A stretch of 64,000 nucleotides of DNA, taken from the NCBI RefSeq assembly GCF_015689175.1, contig NZ_CP065047.1, positions 1,798,001 through 1,862,000 on the forward strand. The letters are read 5' to 3'. The notes below the pieces were generated by a model. That model had not been told where the DNA came from. It saw nothing but the letters and a program-made list of their open reading frames with translations, and ran no database searches. Shown here in pieces: positions 37,972 through 50,203 of this stretch. Made by a program: the position numbers and the translations under genes. The first letter of the stretch is position 1. Each line of letters begins with the position of its first letter. Source of the DNA: Mycobacterium kubicae (GTDB lineage: Bacteria > Actinomycetota > Actinomycetes > Mycobacteriales > Mycobacteriaceae).

Positions 37972-38808
37972 GTGACCAGTTCGAATGACGCACTCTGGCA
38001 GCGCCCGGACGATCCCCACGGGCCGATTGCGGCTCCCCCCGTCTCGGCGAGGCTGGTCGATCCCGAAGACGATCTGACCCCGGCGGCGTTCCAACGCGAA
38101 CACACCGGAACCACCACCGTCATCCCGCCTTACGAGCCGGGCGCCCACGTTGGCGGGTCGGGATACAACTTGGTCGAGCACCAAGAGCCGCTCCCGTACG
38201 TCCAGCCGCAAGCGGGCAAACAAGCTTCGGCGATGCCCGCCGCGGTTGACTTCGACGAGGAAGACGACCGTGAGCGCGTCGGAGGCCGGCGCGGCACCCA
38301 GAACTTCGGACTGCTGGTCCTACGCGCCGGACTCGGAGTGGTGCTGATCGCCCACGGGTTGCAGAAGCTGTTCGGCTGGTGGGACGGCTCGGGCCTGAAC
38401 GGGTTCAAAAACTCGCTCTCCGACATCGGCTACCACCACGCCGACGTACTGGCCTACGTCAGTGCGGGTGGCGAGATCATCGCCGGCGTGCTGCTGGTGC
38501 TCGGACTGTTCACCCCGCTGGCCGCCGCAGGCGCGTTGGCCTTCCTGATCAACGGCCTGCTGGCCAGCATGTCGGGCCGGCATTCGCACCCGTTCGCCTA
38601 CTTCCTCCCCAACGGGCACGAGTACCAGATCACCCTGGTCGTGATGGCCGTTGCCGTCATCCTCAGCGGGCCCGGCCGCTACGGACTGGACGCGGGCCGG
38701 CGCTGGTCGCACCGGCCGTTCATCGGGTCGTTCGTGGCGTTACTGGTCGGCGTGGCCGCCGGGATCGGCGTCTGGGTGATGCTCAACGGGGTCAACCCGC
38801 TGGCCTGA
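37972..38808 (+). CDS. doxX: DoxX-family membrane protein (Rv3005c-like)
   Basis: A 278-residue protein. The first ~100 residues are hydrophilic and disordered (Pro/Asp/Glu-rich). A DoxX domain of four helices starts at NFGLLVLRAGLGVVLIAHGLQKLFGWW and includes the GGEIIAGVLLVLGLFTPLAAAGAL and HEYQITLVVMAVAVILSGPG segments. In M. tuberculosis this protein forms a membrane oxidoreductase complex with SodA and SseA that protects against oxidative and thiol stress (family knowledge). The GTG at 37972 is the start. It is convergent with cfp6, 2 bp apart. Confidence 0.88.
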   Translation: MTSSNDALWQRPDDPHGPIAAPPVSARLVDPEDDLTPAAFQREHTGTTTVIPPYEPGAHVGGSGYNLVEHQEPLPYVQPQAGKQASAMPAAVDFDEEDDRERVGGRRGTQNFGLLVLRAGLGVVLIAHGLQKLFGWWDGSGLNGFKNSLSDIGYHHADVLAYVSAGGEIIAGVLLVLGLFTPLAAAGALAFLINGLLASMSGRHSHPFAYFLPNGHEYQITLVVMAVAVILSGPGRYGLDAGRRWSHRPFIGSFVALLVGVAAGIGVWVMLNGVNPLA

Positions 38809-38810
38809 GG

Positions 38811-39188
38811 TCAGCGGTACGGGTTGGGCACTCTGCCCTGACTCGCCTCGGTCAGCTGCGGCAGTGTCGCGAACGTCACTGCGGGCAACCGCACTTGCGT
38901 GCCGTCCTTGAGGTGCGCCCGCGCCCACGACCCGCGGTGAAAGCGCAGCCCGTCGATGTCCTCCCAGCGCACCGCCTGACTGCCCAGCAGCGTGCGCACC
39001 GTCACGCCCTGGTCGTCGGCAACCGTACGCAGGCGAATGATCAATGCCGACAGCAACACCGGGATCAGCAGCAAAGGCAGCGCTGCCGGCCAGGTCAGCA
39101 CCGGTATCAGCAACGCCAGGAGTACGAAGCCGACGGCGAGATGCGCCATCGGCGACACTTTGATCACCACAGGCGATTCAGTAGCCAC
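38811..39188 (-). CDS. cfp6: Cfp6-like membrane-anchored PH-domain protein
   Basis: A 125-residue protein with two closely spaced hydrophobic helices at the N-terminus (LAVGFVLLALLIPVLTW and LPLLLIPVLLSALIIRL). A small bacterial PH-like domain follows (GVTVRTLLGSQAVRWEDIDGLRFHRGSWARAHLKDG). The family is known as low-molecular-weight antigen Cfp6 in M. tuberculosis (Rv3004), located here beside ilvB. The GTG start at 39188 is used. Its function is not known. It is divergent from the ilvB leader. Confidence 0.82.
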   Translation of the reverse strand: MATESPVVIKVSPMAHLAVGFVLLALLIPVLTWPAALPLLLIPVLLSALIIRLRTVADDQGVTVRTLLGSQAVRWEDIDGLRFHRGSWARAHLKDGTQVRLPAVTFATLPQLTEASQGRVPNPYR

Positions 39189-39323
39189 CCCTGCATCATT
39201 TCACTGTCCACCTCTGGGCTGCCGCCGCGCTCAGCGTGAACCCACGGCGCCCCCACGCGGCGTGTCGCCGCCGTGACCGCACCCTCGAAGCCCTGGACGC
39301 ACACTGGATACGCCGGCCCGGAT

Positions 39324-39353
39324 TTGACTGCTGACCAGTGCGAAGACTACCGT
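39324..39353 (+). promoter_or_regulatory. ilvB promoter (TTGACT-N18-TACCGT)
   Basis: A near-consensus -35 TTGACT at 39324-39329 and an extended -10 type TACCGT at 39348-39353 are spaced by 18 bp. The transcript should begin at about 39360-39362, exactly at the ATG of the leader peptide, so the leader is predicted to be leaderless. Confidence 0.75.
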
Positions 39354-39361
39354 CGGACGCT

Positions 39362-39421
39362 ATGGATACCGCCGGACAGCCCGGGATGCTCGTAGTAATT
39401 GGTAGGCGCGTTGGTGCCTGA
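39362..39421 (+). CDS. ilvB leader peptide (19 aa)
   Basis: A 19-codon ORF translating to MDTAGQPGMLVVIGRRVGA. The run Leu-Val-Val-Ile at codons 10-13 supplies the branched-chain amino acids made by the operon, the hallmark of attenuation leaders. No Shine-Dalgarno is present, but the predicted transcript start coincides with the ATG, which fits leaderless translation. A second ATG at 39386 could give the shorter MLVVIGRRVGA. The end of the ORF overlaps the first stem of the attenuator. ilvB leader attenuators are known in actinobacteria. Confidence 0.8.
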   Translation: MDTAGQPGMLVVIGRRVGA

Positions 39422-39488
39422 CTAGCATTCGAAGCGGTCCAGCACCAACGCGCAACCCTCGCAGCAGCTGAGCTGACGGGGGTTTTTT
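39406..39488 (+). terminator. ilvB transcription attenuator (two stems plus T6)
   Basis: Stem 1 is a perfect 12-bp pairing of 39406-39417 (GCGCGTTGGTGC) with 39442-39453. It overlaps the leader-peptide end and its 5' arm would be masked by a ribosome stalled on Leu-Val-Val-Ile. Immediately after comes a terminator hairpin with AACCCTCG (39454-39461) pairing with CGGGGGTT (39477-39484; one G-U pair) and TTTTTT at 39483-39488. Limiting branched-chain aminoacyl-tRNA should favour read-through into ilvB, though I cannot prove the alternative antiterminator pairing by eye. Confidence 0.8.
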
Positions 39489-39534
39489 GTTGCCCACCAA
39501 CGAGACTTCCACCCGATTAAGGACGAACAGCACA

Positions 39535-41402
39535 GTGAGCGCACCAACCAGGCCGCACTCCCCGCAGACGCAGCGCGCGGTCGACATCGCCTCGGACGCC
39601 GCGGAAACGCCGGCGGCAGCCCCCACGGCGCAACGCAAACACGTTGCACCGCACCAACTTACCGGCGCGCAGGCGGTCATCCGCTCGCTGGAAGAGCTCG
39701 ACGTCGAGGTGATCTTCGGCATCCCGGGCGGGGCCGTACTCCCGGTGTATGACCCGCTGTTCGACTCCCAGAAGCTGCGCCACGTGCTGGTCCGCCACGA
39801 GCAGGGCGCCGGCCACGCCGCCAGCGGCTACGCCCACGCCACCGGCAAGGTCGGCGTGTGCATGGCCACCTCGGGGCCCGGCGCGACCAACCTGGTCACG
39901 CCGCTGGCCGACGCGCAGATGGACTCCATCCCGGTGGTCGCGATCACCGGCCAGGTCGGGCGCGGACTCATCGGCACCGACGCCTTCCAAGAGGCCGACA
40001 TCTCCGGCATCACCATGCCGATCACCAAGCACAACTTCCTGGTCCGCTCCGGCGACGAGATACCGCAGGTGATGGCCGAGGCCTTCCACATCGCGGCCTC
40101 CGGACGCCCCGGCGCCGTGCTGGTCGACATCCCCAAGGACATCCTGCAAGGCCAGTGCACGTTCAGTTGGCCGCCGCGGATGAATCTGCCCGGCTACAAG
40201 CCCAACACCAAGCCGCACAACCGGCAGATCCGCGAGGCCGCCAAGCTGATCGCAGCGGCGCGCAAGCCGGTGCTCTACGTCGGCGGCGGTGTCATCCGCG
40301 GCGAAGCGACCGAGCAGCTGCGCGAGTTGGCCGACCTGACCGGCATCCCGGTGGTCACCACCTTGATGGCGCGCGGCGCGTTCCCGGACAGCCACCGCCA
40401 GAACCTCGGCATGCCCGGCATGCACGGCACCGTGGCCGCCGTCGCGGCGCTGCAGCGCAGCGACCTGTTGATCGCGTTGGGCACCCGTTTCGACGACCGG
40501 GTGACCGGCAAGCTGGACTCGTTCGCGCCGGAAGCCAAGGTGATTCACGCCGACATCGACCCCGCCGAGATCGGCAAGAACCGCCACGCCGACGTGCCGA
40601 TCGTCGGCGACGTCAAGGCCGTCATCACCGACCTCATCGCGATGCTGCACCACTACGACGTCCCCGGCCACCTCGACATGGGCGAGTGGTGGGCCTACTT
40701 GGACGGTGTGCAGGAGACCTACCCGCTGAGCTACGGGCCACAGAGCGACGGCAGCCTGAGCCCGGAGTACGTGATCGAAAAGCTTGGTCAGATCGCCGGG
40801 CCCGACGCCGTTTACGTCGCCGGGGTGGGGCAGCACCAGATGTGGGCGGCGCAGTTCATTTCCTACGAAAAGCCGCGCACCTGGCTGAATTCCGGCGGAC
40901 TGGGCACCATGGGCTACGCCGTTCCGGCCGCCATGGGCGCCAAGTTCGCGCTTCCGGACACCGAGGTCTGGGCCATCGACGGCGACGGCTGCTTCCAGAT
41001 GACCAACCAGGAGTTGGCCACCTGCGCGATCGAAGGCATCCCGATCAAGGTCGCGCTGATCAACAACGGCAACCTGGGCATGGTGCGCCAGTGGCAAACC
41101 CTGTTCTACGAGGAGCGCTACTCCCAGACCGATCTGGCCACGCACTCCCATCGCATCCCGGACTTCGTCAAGCTGGCCGAGGCGCTCGGCTGCGTCGGAT
41201 TGCGTTGCGAGCGGCCCGAAGACGTGGCCGACGTGATCAACCAGGCACGCGAGATCAACGACCGCCCGGTGGTGATCGACTTCATCGTCGGCGCCGACGC
41301 GCAGGTGTGGCCGATGGTCGCCGCGGGCACCAGCAACGACGAAATCCAGGCCGCGCGCGGCATCCGTCCGCTGTTCGACGACGAGAGCGAAGGACACGCC
41401 TG

Positions 41403-41403
<1 letters not shown>
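39535..41403 (+). CDS. ilvB: Acetolactate synthase large subunit
   Basis: A 622-residue AHAS catalytic subunit. The catalytic TPP glutamate is Glu89 ([11 protein letters not shown]), the FAD region is in the middle, and the TPP-binding [14 protein letters not shown]...INNGNLGMV lies at about 480-520. It condenses two pyruvates, or pyruvate and 2-oxobutyrate, in Val/Leu/Ile synthesis, and is the target of sulfonylurea-type inhibitors. The frame is open from 39487 inside the attenuator, so the GTG at 39535 with AAGGAC upstream is the start. The first 40 residues are poorly conserved. It is followed by ilvN with a TGATG overlap. Confidence 0.97.
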
Positions 41404-42993
<1,590 letters not shown>

Positions 42994-43003
42994 GCCGCAG
43001 CGG

Positions 43004-43603
43004 CTAAGCGGCCAGGCGCGCGGCTATCGACACCACTCGGCGCGCCATGTGGTCCAGCGCGTTGTTCGTCGCGTCTTCCAGGTCGTTGATGTTGTCGTGC
43101 GTGGAGATCAGGCTGACGCCATAGGGATTCCCGTCGACGAACTTCAGCGGGTCGGTGTAGCCCGGCGGCACGATGATCCCGCCGAAATGCATCAGCGTGA
43201 AGTACAGCGACAGCAGCGTGGACTCCTGGCCGCCGTGCCTGGTGTTCGACGAGGTGAAGGCCGCGTACACCTTGTCGGCGAGTTTGCCCTGGGCCCACAG
43301 CCCGCCCAGGGAGTCCAAGAAGGTGCGCAATTGCGCTGCGGGCGAACCAAACCGAGTTGGTGACCCGAAGATCACCGCGTCGGCCCAGAGGATGTCTTCG
43401 CCGGTGGCCGCCGGAAGGTCTTTGGTGGCTTCGTAATTCGCCGTCCAAGCGGGATTCTGCGCGAACGACGCGGGGTCGCGGGTTTCTTCGACATGGCGGA
43501 CCCGTACCTCGGCGCCGGCGGCCTCGCCCGCCGCGGCGACGCGGTTGGCCATCGTGGTGCCGTGGCCGGTGGCCGAGTAATAGATGATCGCGAGTTTGGT
43601 CAT
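43004..43603 (-). CDS. wrbA: WrbA-type NAD(P)H:quinone oxidoreductase
   Basis: A 199-residue flavodoxin-like protein. KLAIIYYSATGHGTTMA binds the FMN phosphate, FGSPTRFGSPAAQLRTFLDSLGGLW and SSNTRHGGQESTLLSLYFTLMHFGGIIVPPGY are WrbA hallmarks. It reduces quinones by two electrons to avoid semiquinone radicals. The frame is open 47 codons further upstream, but the ATG at 43603 starts the conserved fold. An 18-bp perfect palindrome lies 41 bp upstream. It is convergent with ilvC, separated by only 10 bp. Confidence 0.93.
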   Translation of the reverse strand: MTKLAIIYYSATGHGTTMANRVAAAGEAAGAEVRVRHVEETRDPASFAQNPAWTANYEATKDLPAATGEDILWADAVIFGSPTRFGSPAAQLRTFLDSLGGLWAQGKLADKVYAAFTSSNTRHGGQESTLLSLYFTLMHFGGIIVPPGYTDPLKFVDGNPYGVSLISTHDNINDLEDATNNALDHMARRVVSIAARLAA

Positions 43604-43643
43604 GGCGTCAGCGTAGGACTCTGGTCTGGTCACACCAAGAGTC

Positions 43644-43661
43644 GCCGAAGGGCCCTTCGGC
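43644..43661. promoter_or_regulatory. 18-bp perfect palindrome upstream of wrbA
   Basis: GCCGAAGGG followed directly by its reverse complement CCCTTCGGC, with no spacer, lies 41 bp upstream of the wrbA start in the wrbA-serA divergent gap. A quinone- or redox-responsive repressor site is plausible, but the binder is not known. Confidence 0.5.
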
Positions 43662-43812
43662 CTGAGTTGTCGCTGCGAGGCGGGCGAAAAGCACACCGCC
43701 TCCAGCAGAGACAGCTGTGGCGAATGTGACTCAACGCCAGACAATCAGCGCGATTCGCATCACGGCGACGTCCACCCGTCGACGGTCGCCGCTACACGGC
43801 TAGGCTGTCCGC

Positions 43813-45399
43813 GTGAACTTGCCTGTGGTGTTGATCGCCGACAAACTTGCCCAGTCAACCGTCGCCGCCCTGGGAGACCAGGTCGAGGTGCGGTGGGTAG
43901 ACGGCCCGGACCGCGAAAAGCTGCTGGCCGCGGTGCCCGAGGCCGACGCGCTGCTGGTGCGGTCGGCCACGACGGTGGACGCCGAGGTGCTCGCGGCGGC
44001 CCCCAAGCTCAAGATCGTCGCCCGCGCCGGGGTGGGGCTGGACAACGTTGACGTAGACGCCGCCACCGCCCGTGGCGTGCTGGTGGTCAACGCGCCCACG
44101 TCGAACATCCACAGCGCGGCCGAACACGCCCTGGCGCTGCTGCTGTCGGCCGCCCGCCAGATCCCGGCCGCCGATGCTTCGTTGCGTGAACACACCTGGA
44201 AGCGGTCGTCGTTCAACGGCACCGAGATCTTCGGGAAAACGGTCGGCGTAGTCGGGTTGGGCCGCATCGGCCAACTCGTGGCCCAGCGCATCGCCGCGTT
44301 CGGCACCCACGTCGTCGCCTACGACCCGTACGTCTCGGCGGCCCGCGCCGCGCAGCTGGGCATCGAATTGCTGTCCCTCGACGACCTGCTGGCTCGCGCC
44401 GACTTCATCTCGGTGCACCTGCCCAAGACCCCGGAAACGGCGGGCCTGATCGACAAGGACGCGCTGGCCAAGACCAAACCCGGGGTGATCATCGTCAATG
44501 CCGCCCGCGGCGGGCTGGTCGACGAGACGGCGCTGGCCGAGGCGATCAGCAGCGGCCATGTGCGCGCGGCCGGGCTCGACGTGTTCTCCAGCGAGCCCTG
44601 CACCGACAGCCCGCTGTTCGAGCTGCCGCAGGTGGTGGTCACCCCGCACCTGGGTGCATCCACCTCTGAAGCCCAGGACCGTGCGGGCACCGACGTCGCC
44701 AAGAGTGTGCGGCTGGCCCTGGCCGGTGAGTTCGTGCCCGACGCCGTCAACGTCGGCGGCGGTGTGGTCAGCGAGGAGGTGGCCCCCTGGCTGGATCTGG
44801 TGCGCAAGCTGGGCGTGCTGACCGCCGCGCTCTCCGGCGAACTGCCGGCGTCGCTGTCGGTGCAAGTGCGCGGTGAACTGGCGGCCGAAGAGGTCGAGGT
44901 GCTGAAGCTTTCCGCGTTGCGCGGACTGTTCTCGGCGGTCATCGAAGACCAGGTCACCTTTGTCAACGCGCCCGCGTTGGCCGCCGAACGGGGAGTGACC
45001 GCCGAGCTGACCAAGGCCACCGAGAGCCCCAACCATCGCAGCGTGGTGGACGTGCGGGCGGTTGCCGCGGACGGCTCGGTCGTCAACGTCGCGGGCACCC
45101 TGTCCGGGCCGCAACTGGTGGAAAAGATCGTGCAGATCAACGGCCGCAACTTCGATCTGCGGGCCCAGGGCACCAACCTGGTGATCAACTACGTCGACCA
45201 GCCCGGCGCGCTGGGCAAGATCGGCACCCTACTCGGGTCCGCGGGCGTCAACATCCAAGCCGCGCAGCTGTCGGAGGACGCCGAAGGGCCGAGCGCGACG
45301 ATCCTGTTGCGGCTGGATCAAGACGTGCCCGAGGATGTGCGCGCCGAGATCGCCGCGGCCGTGGGCGCCAACAAGCTCGAGGTGGTCGACCTGTCATGA
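43813..45399 (+). CDS. serA: D-3-phosphoglycerate dehydrogenase
   Basis: A 528-residue SerA of the long actinobacterial type. The NAD loop [13 protein letters not shown], the dehydrogenase signature [17 protein letters not shown] and the catalytic His in [12 protein letters not shown] are present. Residues from about 315 form the allosteric-substrate-binding domain, and the C-terminal ACT domain ([22 protein letters not shown]) binds serine. It is the first committed step of serine synthesis. The GTG at 43813 is the start. leuB overlaps its stop (ATGA), so the two are coupled. Confidence 0.97.
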   Translation: MNLPVVLIADKLAQSTVAALGDQVEVRWVDGPDREKLLAAVPEADALLVRSATTVDAEVLAAAPKLKIVARAGVGLDNVDVDAATARGVLVVNAPTSNIHSAAEHALALLLSAARQIPAADASLREHTWKRSSFNGTEIFGKTVGVVGLGRIGQLVAQRIAAFGTHVVAYDPYVSAARAAQLGIELLSLDDLLARADFISVHLPKTPETAGLIDKDALAKTKPGVIIVNAARGGLVDETALAEAISSGHVRAAGLDVFSSEPCTDSPLFELPQVVVTPHLGASTSEAQDRAGTDVAKSVRLALAGEFVPDAVNVGGGVVSEEVAPWLDLVRKLGVLTAALSGELPASLSVQVRGELAAEEVEVLKLSALRGLFSAVIEDQVTFVNAPALAAERGVTAELTKATESPNHRSVVDVRAVAADGSVVNVAGTLSGPQLVEKIVQINGRNFDLRAQGTNLVINYVDQPGALGKIGTLLGSAGVNIQAAQLSEDAEGPSATILLRLDQDVPEDVRAEIAAAVGANKLEVVDLS

Positions 45400-46412
45400 G
45401 CGTCAACCTTGCGATCATTCCCGGCGACGGCATCGGCCAGGAAGTCGTCGCCGAAGCCGTCAAGGTCCTCGACGCGGTGCTTCCCGGCGCGCAGAAGACC
45501 GAGTACGACCTAGGCGCGCGCCGTTACCACGCCACCGGAGAAGTACTGCCGGAAGCGGTCATCGGTGAGCTGCGCCAGCACGACGCCATCCTGCTCGGGG
45601 CGATCGGCGACCCGTCGGTTCCCAGCGGGGTGTTGGAGCGTGGACTGCTGCTGCGGCTGCGCTTCGAACTGGATCACCATGTGAACTTGCGACCCGCCCG
45701 GTTGTACCCCGGTGTCGCCAGCCCGCTGGCCGGAGACCCCGAGATCGACTTCATGGTGGTCCGCGAGGGCACCGAGGGGCCTTACACCGGCAACGGCGGG
45801 GCGATTCGGGTGGGGACTGTCAACGAGGTCGCCACCGAGGTCAGCGTCAATACCGCCTTCGGCGTGCGTCGGGTGGTCGCCGACGCCTTCGAACGCGCCC
45901 GGCAACGCCGCAAGCATCTGACGTTGGTGCACAAGAACAACGTGCTCACCTTCGCCGGAGCGCTGTGGTGGCGCACCGTGCAGGAGATCGGCGAAAAGTA
46001 CCCCGACGTCGAGGTGGCTTACCTGCACGTCGACGCCGCTACCATCCACATGATCACCAACCCCGGCCGGTTCGACGTCATCGTCACCGACAACTTGTTC
46101 GGCGACATCATCACCGACCTCGCCGCGGCGGTCTGCGGCGGCATCGGCTTGGCGGCCAGCGGCAATATCGACGCCACCCGCACCAACCCGTCGATGTTCG
46201 AACCAGTCCACGGCAGCGCCCCCGACATCGCCGGTCAGGGGATCGCCGATCCCACCGCGGCGATCATGTCGGTGGCGTTGCTGCTTGCTCACTTGGGGGA
46301 GGACGATGCTGCTGCTCGGGTGGATCGAGCCGTCGAGACCTACCTCGCAAGTCGCGGGAACGAACGGCTTGCCACCAGCGATGTCGGCGAACGGATTGCC
46401 GCCGCGCTCTGA
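45396..46412 (+). CDS. leuB: 3-isopropylmalate dehydrogenase
   Basis: A 338-residue isocitrate/isopropylmalate dehydrogenase. It has [17 protein letters not shown] at the N-terminus, the [20 protein letters not shown] substrate region, [14 protein letters not shown] and the NAD-site [22 protein letters not shown]. It oxidises 3-isopropylmalate in leucine synthesis, with leuCD about 5.5 kb away. The ATG at 45396 overlaps the serA stop. Its last 149 bp are also covered on the other strand by the C-terminal end of the MFS gene. Confidence 0.96.
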   Translation: MSVNLAIIPGDGIGQEVVAEAVKVLDAVLPGAQKTEYDLGARRYHATGEVLPEAVIGELRQHDAILLGAIGDPSVPSGVLERGLLLRLRFELDHHVNLRPARLYPGVASPLAGDPEIDFMVVREGTEGPYTGNGGAIRVGTVNEVATEVSVNTAFGVRRVVADAFERARQRRKHLTLVHKNNVLTFAGALWWRTVQEIGEKYPDVEVAYLHVDAATIHMITNPGRFDVIVTDNLFGDIITDLAAAVCGGIGLAASGNIDATRTNPSMFEPVHGSAPDIAGQGIADPTAAIMSVALLLAHLGEDDAAARVDRAVETYLASRGNERLATSDVGERIAAAL

Positions 46413-47601
46413 GCTCCAACCCCGGCGGTAACAGCCGAACCGGCACCAGAGGCAGCGCCGCCAACGGAAACAAGCCGCACAGGAGCCACGCCGAGGGATA
46501 GCGGGCCGCGCTGATCAGCGCACCGAACAGCGGGGGACCGGCGGCCGCCATCACCCGCTGGGTGGTGTTCTGGATGCCCAACGCGCGGCCACTCCAGAAC
46601 GGCCCGGCGAACTCCGTGATCGCGGTGGCCTGCAGCCCGTTGTCGAGCGTCGCGATGACCGAGATCGCCATCATCAGCGGCACGTCGTACAGCGAGTCGA
46701 TGTGGTCGGACAAGGCCAGCAGGAACAGCGTCATGGCCGCGGCGACCGCGATCACCGCGACCGGTTGCATGCGCGAGCCGATGCGATCCGACCAGCGGCC
46801 GACGGCGATGCGGCCCACCGCGCCAAGCAGCTGGGAGATGGTCATCAAACCGCCCGCCGCGGCGACCGACCAGTGGTGGTGGTTGATCAGCCAGACCAGC
46901 ATGAAGGTGACCGTCACCGTCTGCGGCATCATCAGCAGCGCGGACACTGCGTGAATGCGCCACAACACCGAAGAGCCGCGATAGGGACTGGCCAACTCCT
47001 CGCCGCTGGCCGACTGCCGGGTTTTCCGGGGCGGGTCGGTGATGCCGATAACGCTTGCCACCGCGGCCACCGTGCACGCGATGGCCGGAAACAGCAGACC
47101 CGCCTGGGCGCCCCGTTCGGCGAGTTCGGGGATCACCATGGCGCCCAAGGCGATGCCCAGCGGCTGGGCGGTCTGCCGAATTCCCATCGCCAGGCCCCGC
47201 TGCTCGGGTGGAAACCATCCCGACACCAGCCGGCCGCCGGCGCTGTTGCAACTCGCGGCGGCCATGCCGCCCAAGAACAGGAAAACGCCGATCATCACCA
47301 GGGAATGCATGGACGCCGCGCCGTAGGCGGCGGCCGCGGTGAGCACCGAACCCACGGTCATGACGATCCGCTCACCGACGCGGTCCAGCACATAACCCCA
47401 GGCGACCAGGGTGACCACCATGCCCCAGCTCGGCATCGACGCCAGCAAACCCGCTTGGGCCAATGGGGTTTCGCGGTTGCTCTGCAACGCCGGGATCAGG
47501 AAGGCGACCCCGTTGATGAACAGAAACGAGCTAGCCGTCACCAGCAGTGAGACGACCACGATCGACCAGCGGGCAGCGGAGCTGGTCGGATTTTTGAGCA
47601 T
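46264..47601 (-). CDS. MFS transporter (Rv2994-like)
   Basis: A 445-residue major facilitator protein with about 12 helices. The loop-2/3 motif [11 protein letters not shown], the [22 protein letters not shown] segment and the [13 protein letters not shown] loop of the second half are visible. The length equals that of the M. tuberculosis homologue. The ATG at 47601 is preceded by GGTGGG, and the frame is open 17 codons further upstream. The C-terminal 50 residues are Arg/Pro-rich and are read antisense to the leuB 3' end. Drug export is often suggested for this group, but the substrate is unknown. Confidence 0.85.
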   Translation of the reverse strand: MLKNPTSSAARWSIVVVSLLVTASSFLFINGVAFLIPALQSNRETPLAQAGLLASMPSWGMVVTLVAWGYVLDRVGERIVMTVGSVLTAAAAYGAASMHSLVMIGVFLFLGGMAAASCNSAGGRLVSGWFPPEQRGLAMGIRQTAQPLGIALGAMVIPELAERGAQAGLLFPAIACTVAAVASVIGITDPPRKTRQSASGEELASPYRGSSVLWRIHAVSALLMMPQTVTVTFMLVWLINHHHWSVAAAGGLMTISQLLGAVGRIAVGRWSDRIGSRMQPVAVIAVAAAMTLFLLALSDHIDSLYDVPLMMAISVIATLDNGLQATAITEFAGPFWSGRALGIQNTTQRVMAAAGPPLFGALISAARYPSAWLLCGLFPLAALPLVPVRLLPPGLELRARRQSVRRHRWWQAVRSRDLRGRSRRLDPPEQQHRPPPSEQAATPPT

Positions 47602-47790
47602 CCCACCATGCTGACACAAACCGCTGTTCACCTGTTGGCAGCGCAGAAACACCGGTCGGGTCCCTAGGCATCAACCATGGTCGCGCATGACACGTCGCGT
47701 GTGGCCGGTGTGCCATGCAGTTCGGCCCAGGGCCACTGCCCGGCACGACCCGCCGCGAGGCGGTGCCCGACACTGGTTAGGCTCATCCGA

Positions 47791-48588
47791 ATGCGCCTTG
47801 GTCGAATCGCCAGCCCAGACGGAGTCGCTTTCGTCAGCATCGAAGGTGAACTCGACGACCCCACCAACATGACGGCACGAGAAATCGCCGAGCACCCCTT
47901 CGGTACACCGAATTTCACCGGCCGCTCGTGGCCACTTGCCGATGTCCGGTTGCTCGCCCCGATATTGGCAAGCAAGGTGGTCTGTGTCGGCAAGAACTAC
48001 GCCGACCACATCGCCGAAATGGGTGGCCAGACGGGTCCCGCCGCGGCGGACCCGATCATCTTCCTCAAACCCAACACCGCGATCATCGGCCCCAACGTGC
48101 CAATCCGATTGCCCGTCAACGCATCACCGGTGCACTTCGAGGGGGAGCTGGCCGTCGTCATCGGCCGGCCCTGCAAAGACGTCGCCGCCGCGCAGGCCGC
48201 CGACAACATCCTCGGCTACACCATCGGCAACGACGTATCGGCGCGCGATCAACAGCAGGCCGACGGCCAGTGGACCCGGGCCAAGGGCCATGACACCTTC
48301 TGCCCGATAGGCCCGTGGATCGTCACCGACATCGACCCGGCGGACATCGAGTTGCGTACCGAGGTCAACGGCGCCGTGAAACAACACTCGCGGACCTCGT
48401 TGATGATCCACGACGTCGGCGCCATCGTGGAATGGATTTCGGCCGTCATGACGCTGTTGCCCGGTGATCTCATCCTCACCGGGACACCCGCGGGGGTCGG
48501 CCCCATCGAGGATGGGGACACCGTCTCCATCACCATCGAACGAATCGGCACCCTGAGCAATCCCGTTGTGCGCAAAGGGAAATCGTGA
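47791..48588 (+). CDS. Fumarylacetoacetate-hydrolase-family protein
   Basis: A 265-residue FAH-fold enzyme. The [17 protein letters not shown] opening and the metal site [17 protein letters not shown], with the Glu ligands of the ExE pattern, lie in the first half. [24 protein letters not shown] and [11 protein letters not shown] complete the family pattern. It probably hydrolyses or decarboxylates a 2-oxo acid, like acylpyruvate hydrolases. The frame is open far upstream, but the ATG at 47791 matches the family start MRLGRIA. The last 4 bp overlap gltX (GTGA). Confidence 0.9.
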   Translation: MRLGRIASPDGVAFVSIEGELDDPTNMTAREIAEHPFGTPNFTGRSWPLADVRLLAPILASKVVCVGKNYADHIAEMGGQTGPAAADPIIFLKPNTAIIGPNVPIRLPVNASPVHFEGELAVVIGRPCKDVAAAQAADNILGYTIGNDVSARDQQQADGQWTRAKGHDTFCPIGPWIVTDIDPADIELRTEVNGAVKQHSRTSLMIHDVGAIVEWISAVMTLLPGDLILTGTPAGVGPIEDGDTVSITIERIGTLSNPVVRKGKS

Positions 48589-50069
48589 CCACCCCGAATC
48601 CTGACGCTGCCCCGGTCCGGGTCCGGTTCTGCCCGTCGCCGACCGGCATCCCACACGTCGGGATGGTCCGCACGGCCTTGTTCAATTGGGCCTACGCCCG
48701 CCACACCGGCGGCACGTTCGTCTTCCGCATCGAAGACACCGACGCCCAGCGCGACACCGAGGAAAGTTATCTGGCGCTGCTGGATGCGTTGCGGTGGCTG
48801 GGTCTGGACTGGGATGAAGGCCCCGAGGTGGGCGGGCCGTACGGGCCCTACCGGCAGTCGCAGCGCGGTGAGATCTATCGCGACGTGGTGGCTCGGCTGC
48901 TCGCGGCGGGCGAGGCCTATCAAGCGTTTTCGACGCCGGAAGAGGTCGAGGCCCGGCATGTGGCCGCCGGCCGCAATCCCAAGCTGGGCTACGACAATTA
49001 CGACCGCACGCTGACGGACGCGCAGCGCTCGACCTACCTGGCCGAAGGCCGGCAGCCGGTGGTGCGGCTGCGGATGCCTGATGAGGACTTGACTTGGCAC
49101 GACCTGGTGCGCGGTCGGACGACGTTCGCGGCCGGTTCGGTACCGGACTTCGCGCTCACCCGGGCAAACGGAGATCCCTTGTACACCTTGGTCAACCCGT
49201 GCGACGACGCCCTGATGAAAATCACCCACGTATTGCGCGGCGAGGACCTGCTGCCGTCCACCCCACGCCAAATCGCGCTGTACCAGGCGCTGATCCGGAT
49301 CGGGGTTGCCGAGCGGACACCGCAATTCGCCCACCTGCCAACGGTGTTGGGCGAGGGCACCAAGAAGCTCTCCAAACGCGACCCGCAGTCCAATCTGTTC
49401 GCCCACCGCGACCGCGGCTTCATCCCCGAAGGCTTGCTGAATTACCTTGCGCTGCTCGGCTGGTCGATCGCTGACGACCACGACCTGTTCAGCGTGGCGG
49501 AGATGGTGGCCGCCTTCGATGTGGTCGACGTCAACTCCAACCCGGCCCGGTTCGACCAGAAGAAGGCCGACGCGCTCAACGCCGAGCACATCCGCCTGCT
49601 CGACCCGGCCGACTTCGCCGGGCGGCTGCGTGACTACTTCGCCGCCCATGGGCGGCGCCTTGATCTGGACGACACCGCCTTCGCCGTCGCCGCCGACCTG
49701 GTGCAAACCCGCATCGTCGTCCTCAGCGACGCGTGGGAGTTGCTGAAGTTCCTCAACGACGACGAGTACGCGATCGATCCCAAGGCCGCCGCCAAAGAAC
49801 TGTCCGCCGACGGCGGGCCGGTGCTGGACGTCGCTCTTGTCGCCCTGAACGGGGTCGCGGATTGGACGACGACAGCCATCGAGGTCGCCCTCAAGGCCGC
49901 GCTGATCGACGACCTGGGACTCAAACCACGCAAGGCGTTCGGGCCGATCCGGGTGGCCGCGACGGGAACAACGATCAGCCCACCGCTGTTCGAGTCGCTC
50001 GAACTATTGGGGCGCGACCGCACACTGCAGCGACTGCAGGCAGCGCGAGAGCAGGTCGGAGCCGCCTAG
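48585..50069 (+). CDS. gltX: Glutamyl-tRNA synthetase
   Basis: A 494-residue class I synthetase. The HIGH motif is altered to HVGM in [18 protein letters not shown], and the KMSKS-type loop is KKLSKRD. It charges tRNA(Glu) and, in mycobacteria, also tRNA(Gln), which GatCAB then amidates. That fits the tRNA-Gln and tRNA-Glu genes placed just downstream. The N-terminus is basic and Pro-rich before the Rossmann fold. The GTG at 48585 overlaps the FAH stop. Confidence 0.96.
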   Translation: MTTPNPDAAPVRVRFCPSPTGIPHVGMVRTALFNWAYARHTGGTFVFRIEDTDAQRDTEESYLALLDALRWLGLDWDEGPEVGGPYGPYRQSQRGEIYRDVVARLLAAGEAYQAFSTPEEVEARHVAAGRNPKLGYDNYDRTLTDAQRSTYLAEGRQPVVRLRMPDEDLTWHDLVRGRTTFAAGSVPDFALTRANGDPLYTLVNPCDDALMKITHVLRGEDLLPSTPRQIALYQALIRIGVAERTPQFAHLPTVLGEGTKKLSKRDPQSNLFAHRDRGFIPEGLLNYLALLGWSIADDHDLFSVAEMVAAFDVVDVNSNPARFDQKKADALNAEHIRLLDPADFAGRLRDYFAAHGRRLDLDDTAFAVAADLVQTRIVVLSDAWELLKFLNDDEYAIDPKAAAKELSADGGPVLDVALVALNGVADWTTTAIEVALKAALIDDLGLKPRKAFGPIRVAATGTTISPPLFESLELLGRDRTLQRLQAAREQVGAA

Positions 50070-50203
50070 CGCGGCGCTAAATAGGAACCAAGTGGGCGAT
50101 TTGGTAGTCTGCACGTCGGCCCACAACGGCAGGCATCAAGCGCTTCGACCCACGCGGACAAGAGTTCGCAAAAGTGCTGTGACCAGCGGTTATAGGCGGC
50201 CAA

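Noticed and set aside
43604..43744. N-terminal extension of WrbA by 47 codons
   Set aside because: The extra residues are not conserved in type, contain the 18-bp palindrome, and the ATG at 43603 begins the flavodoxin fold.
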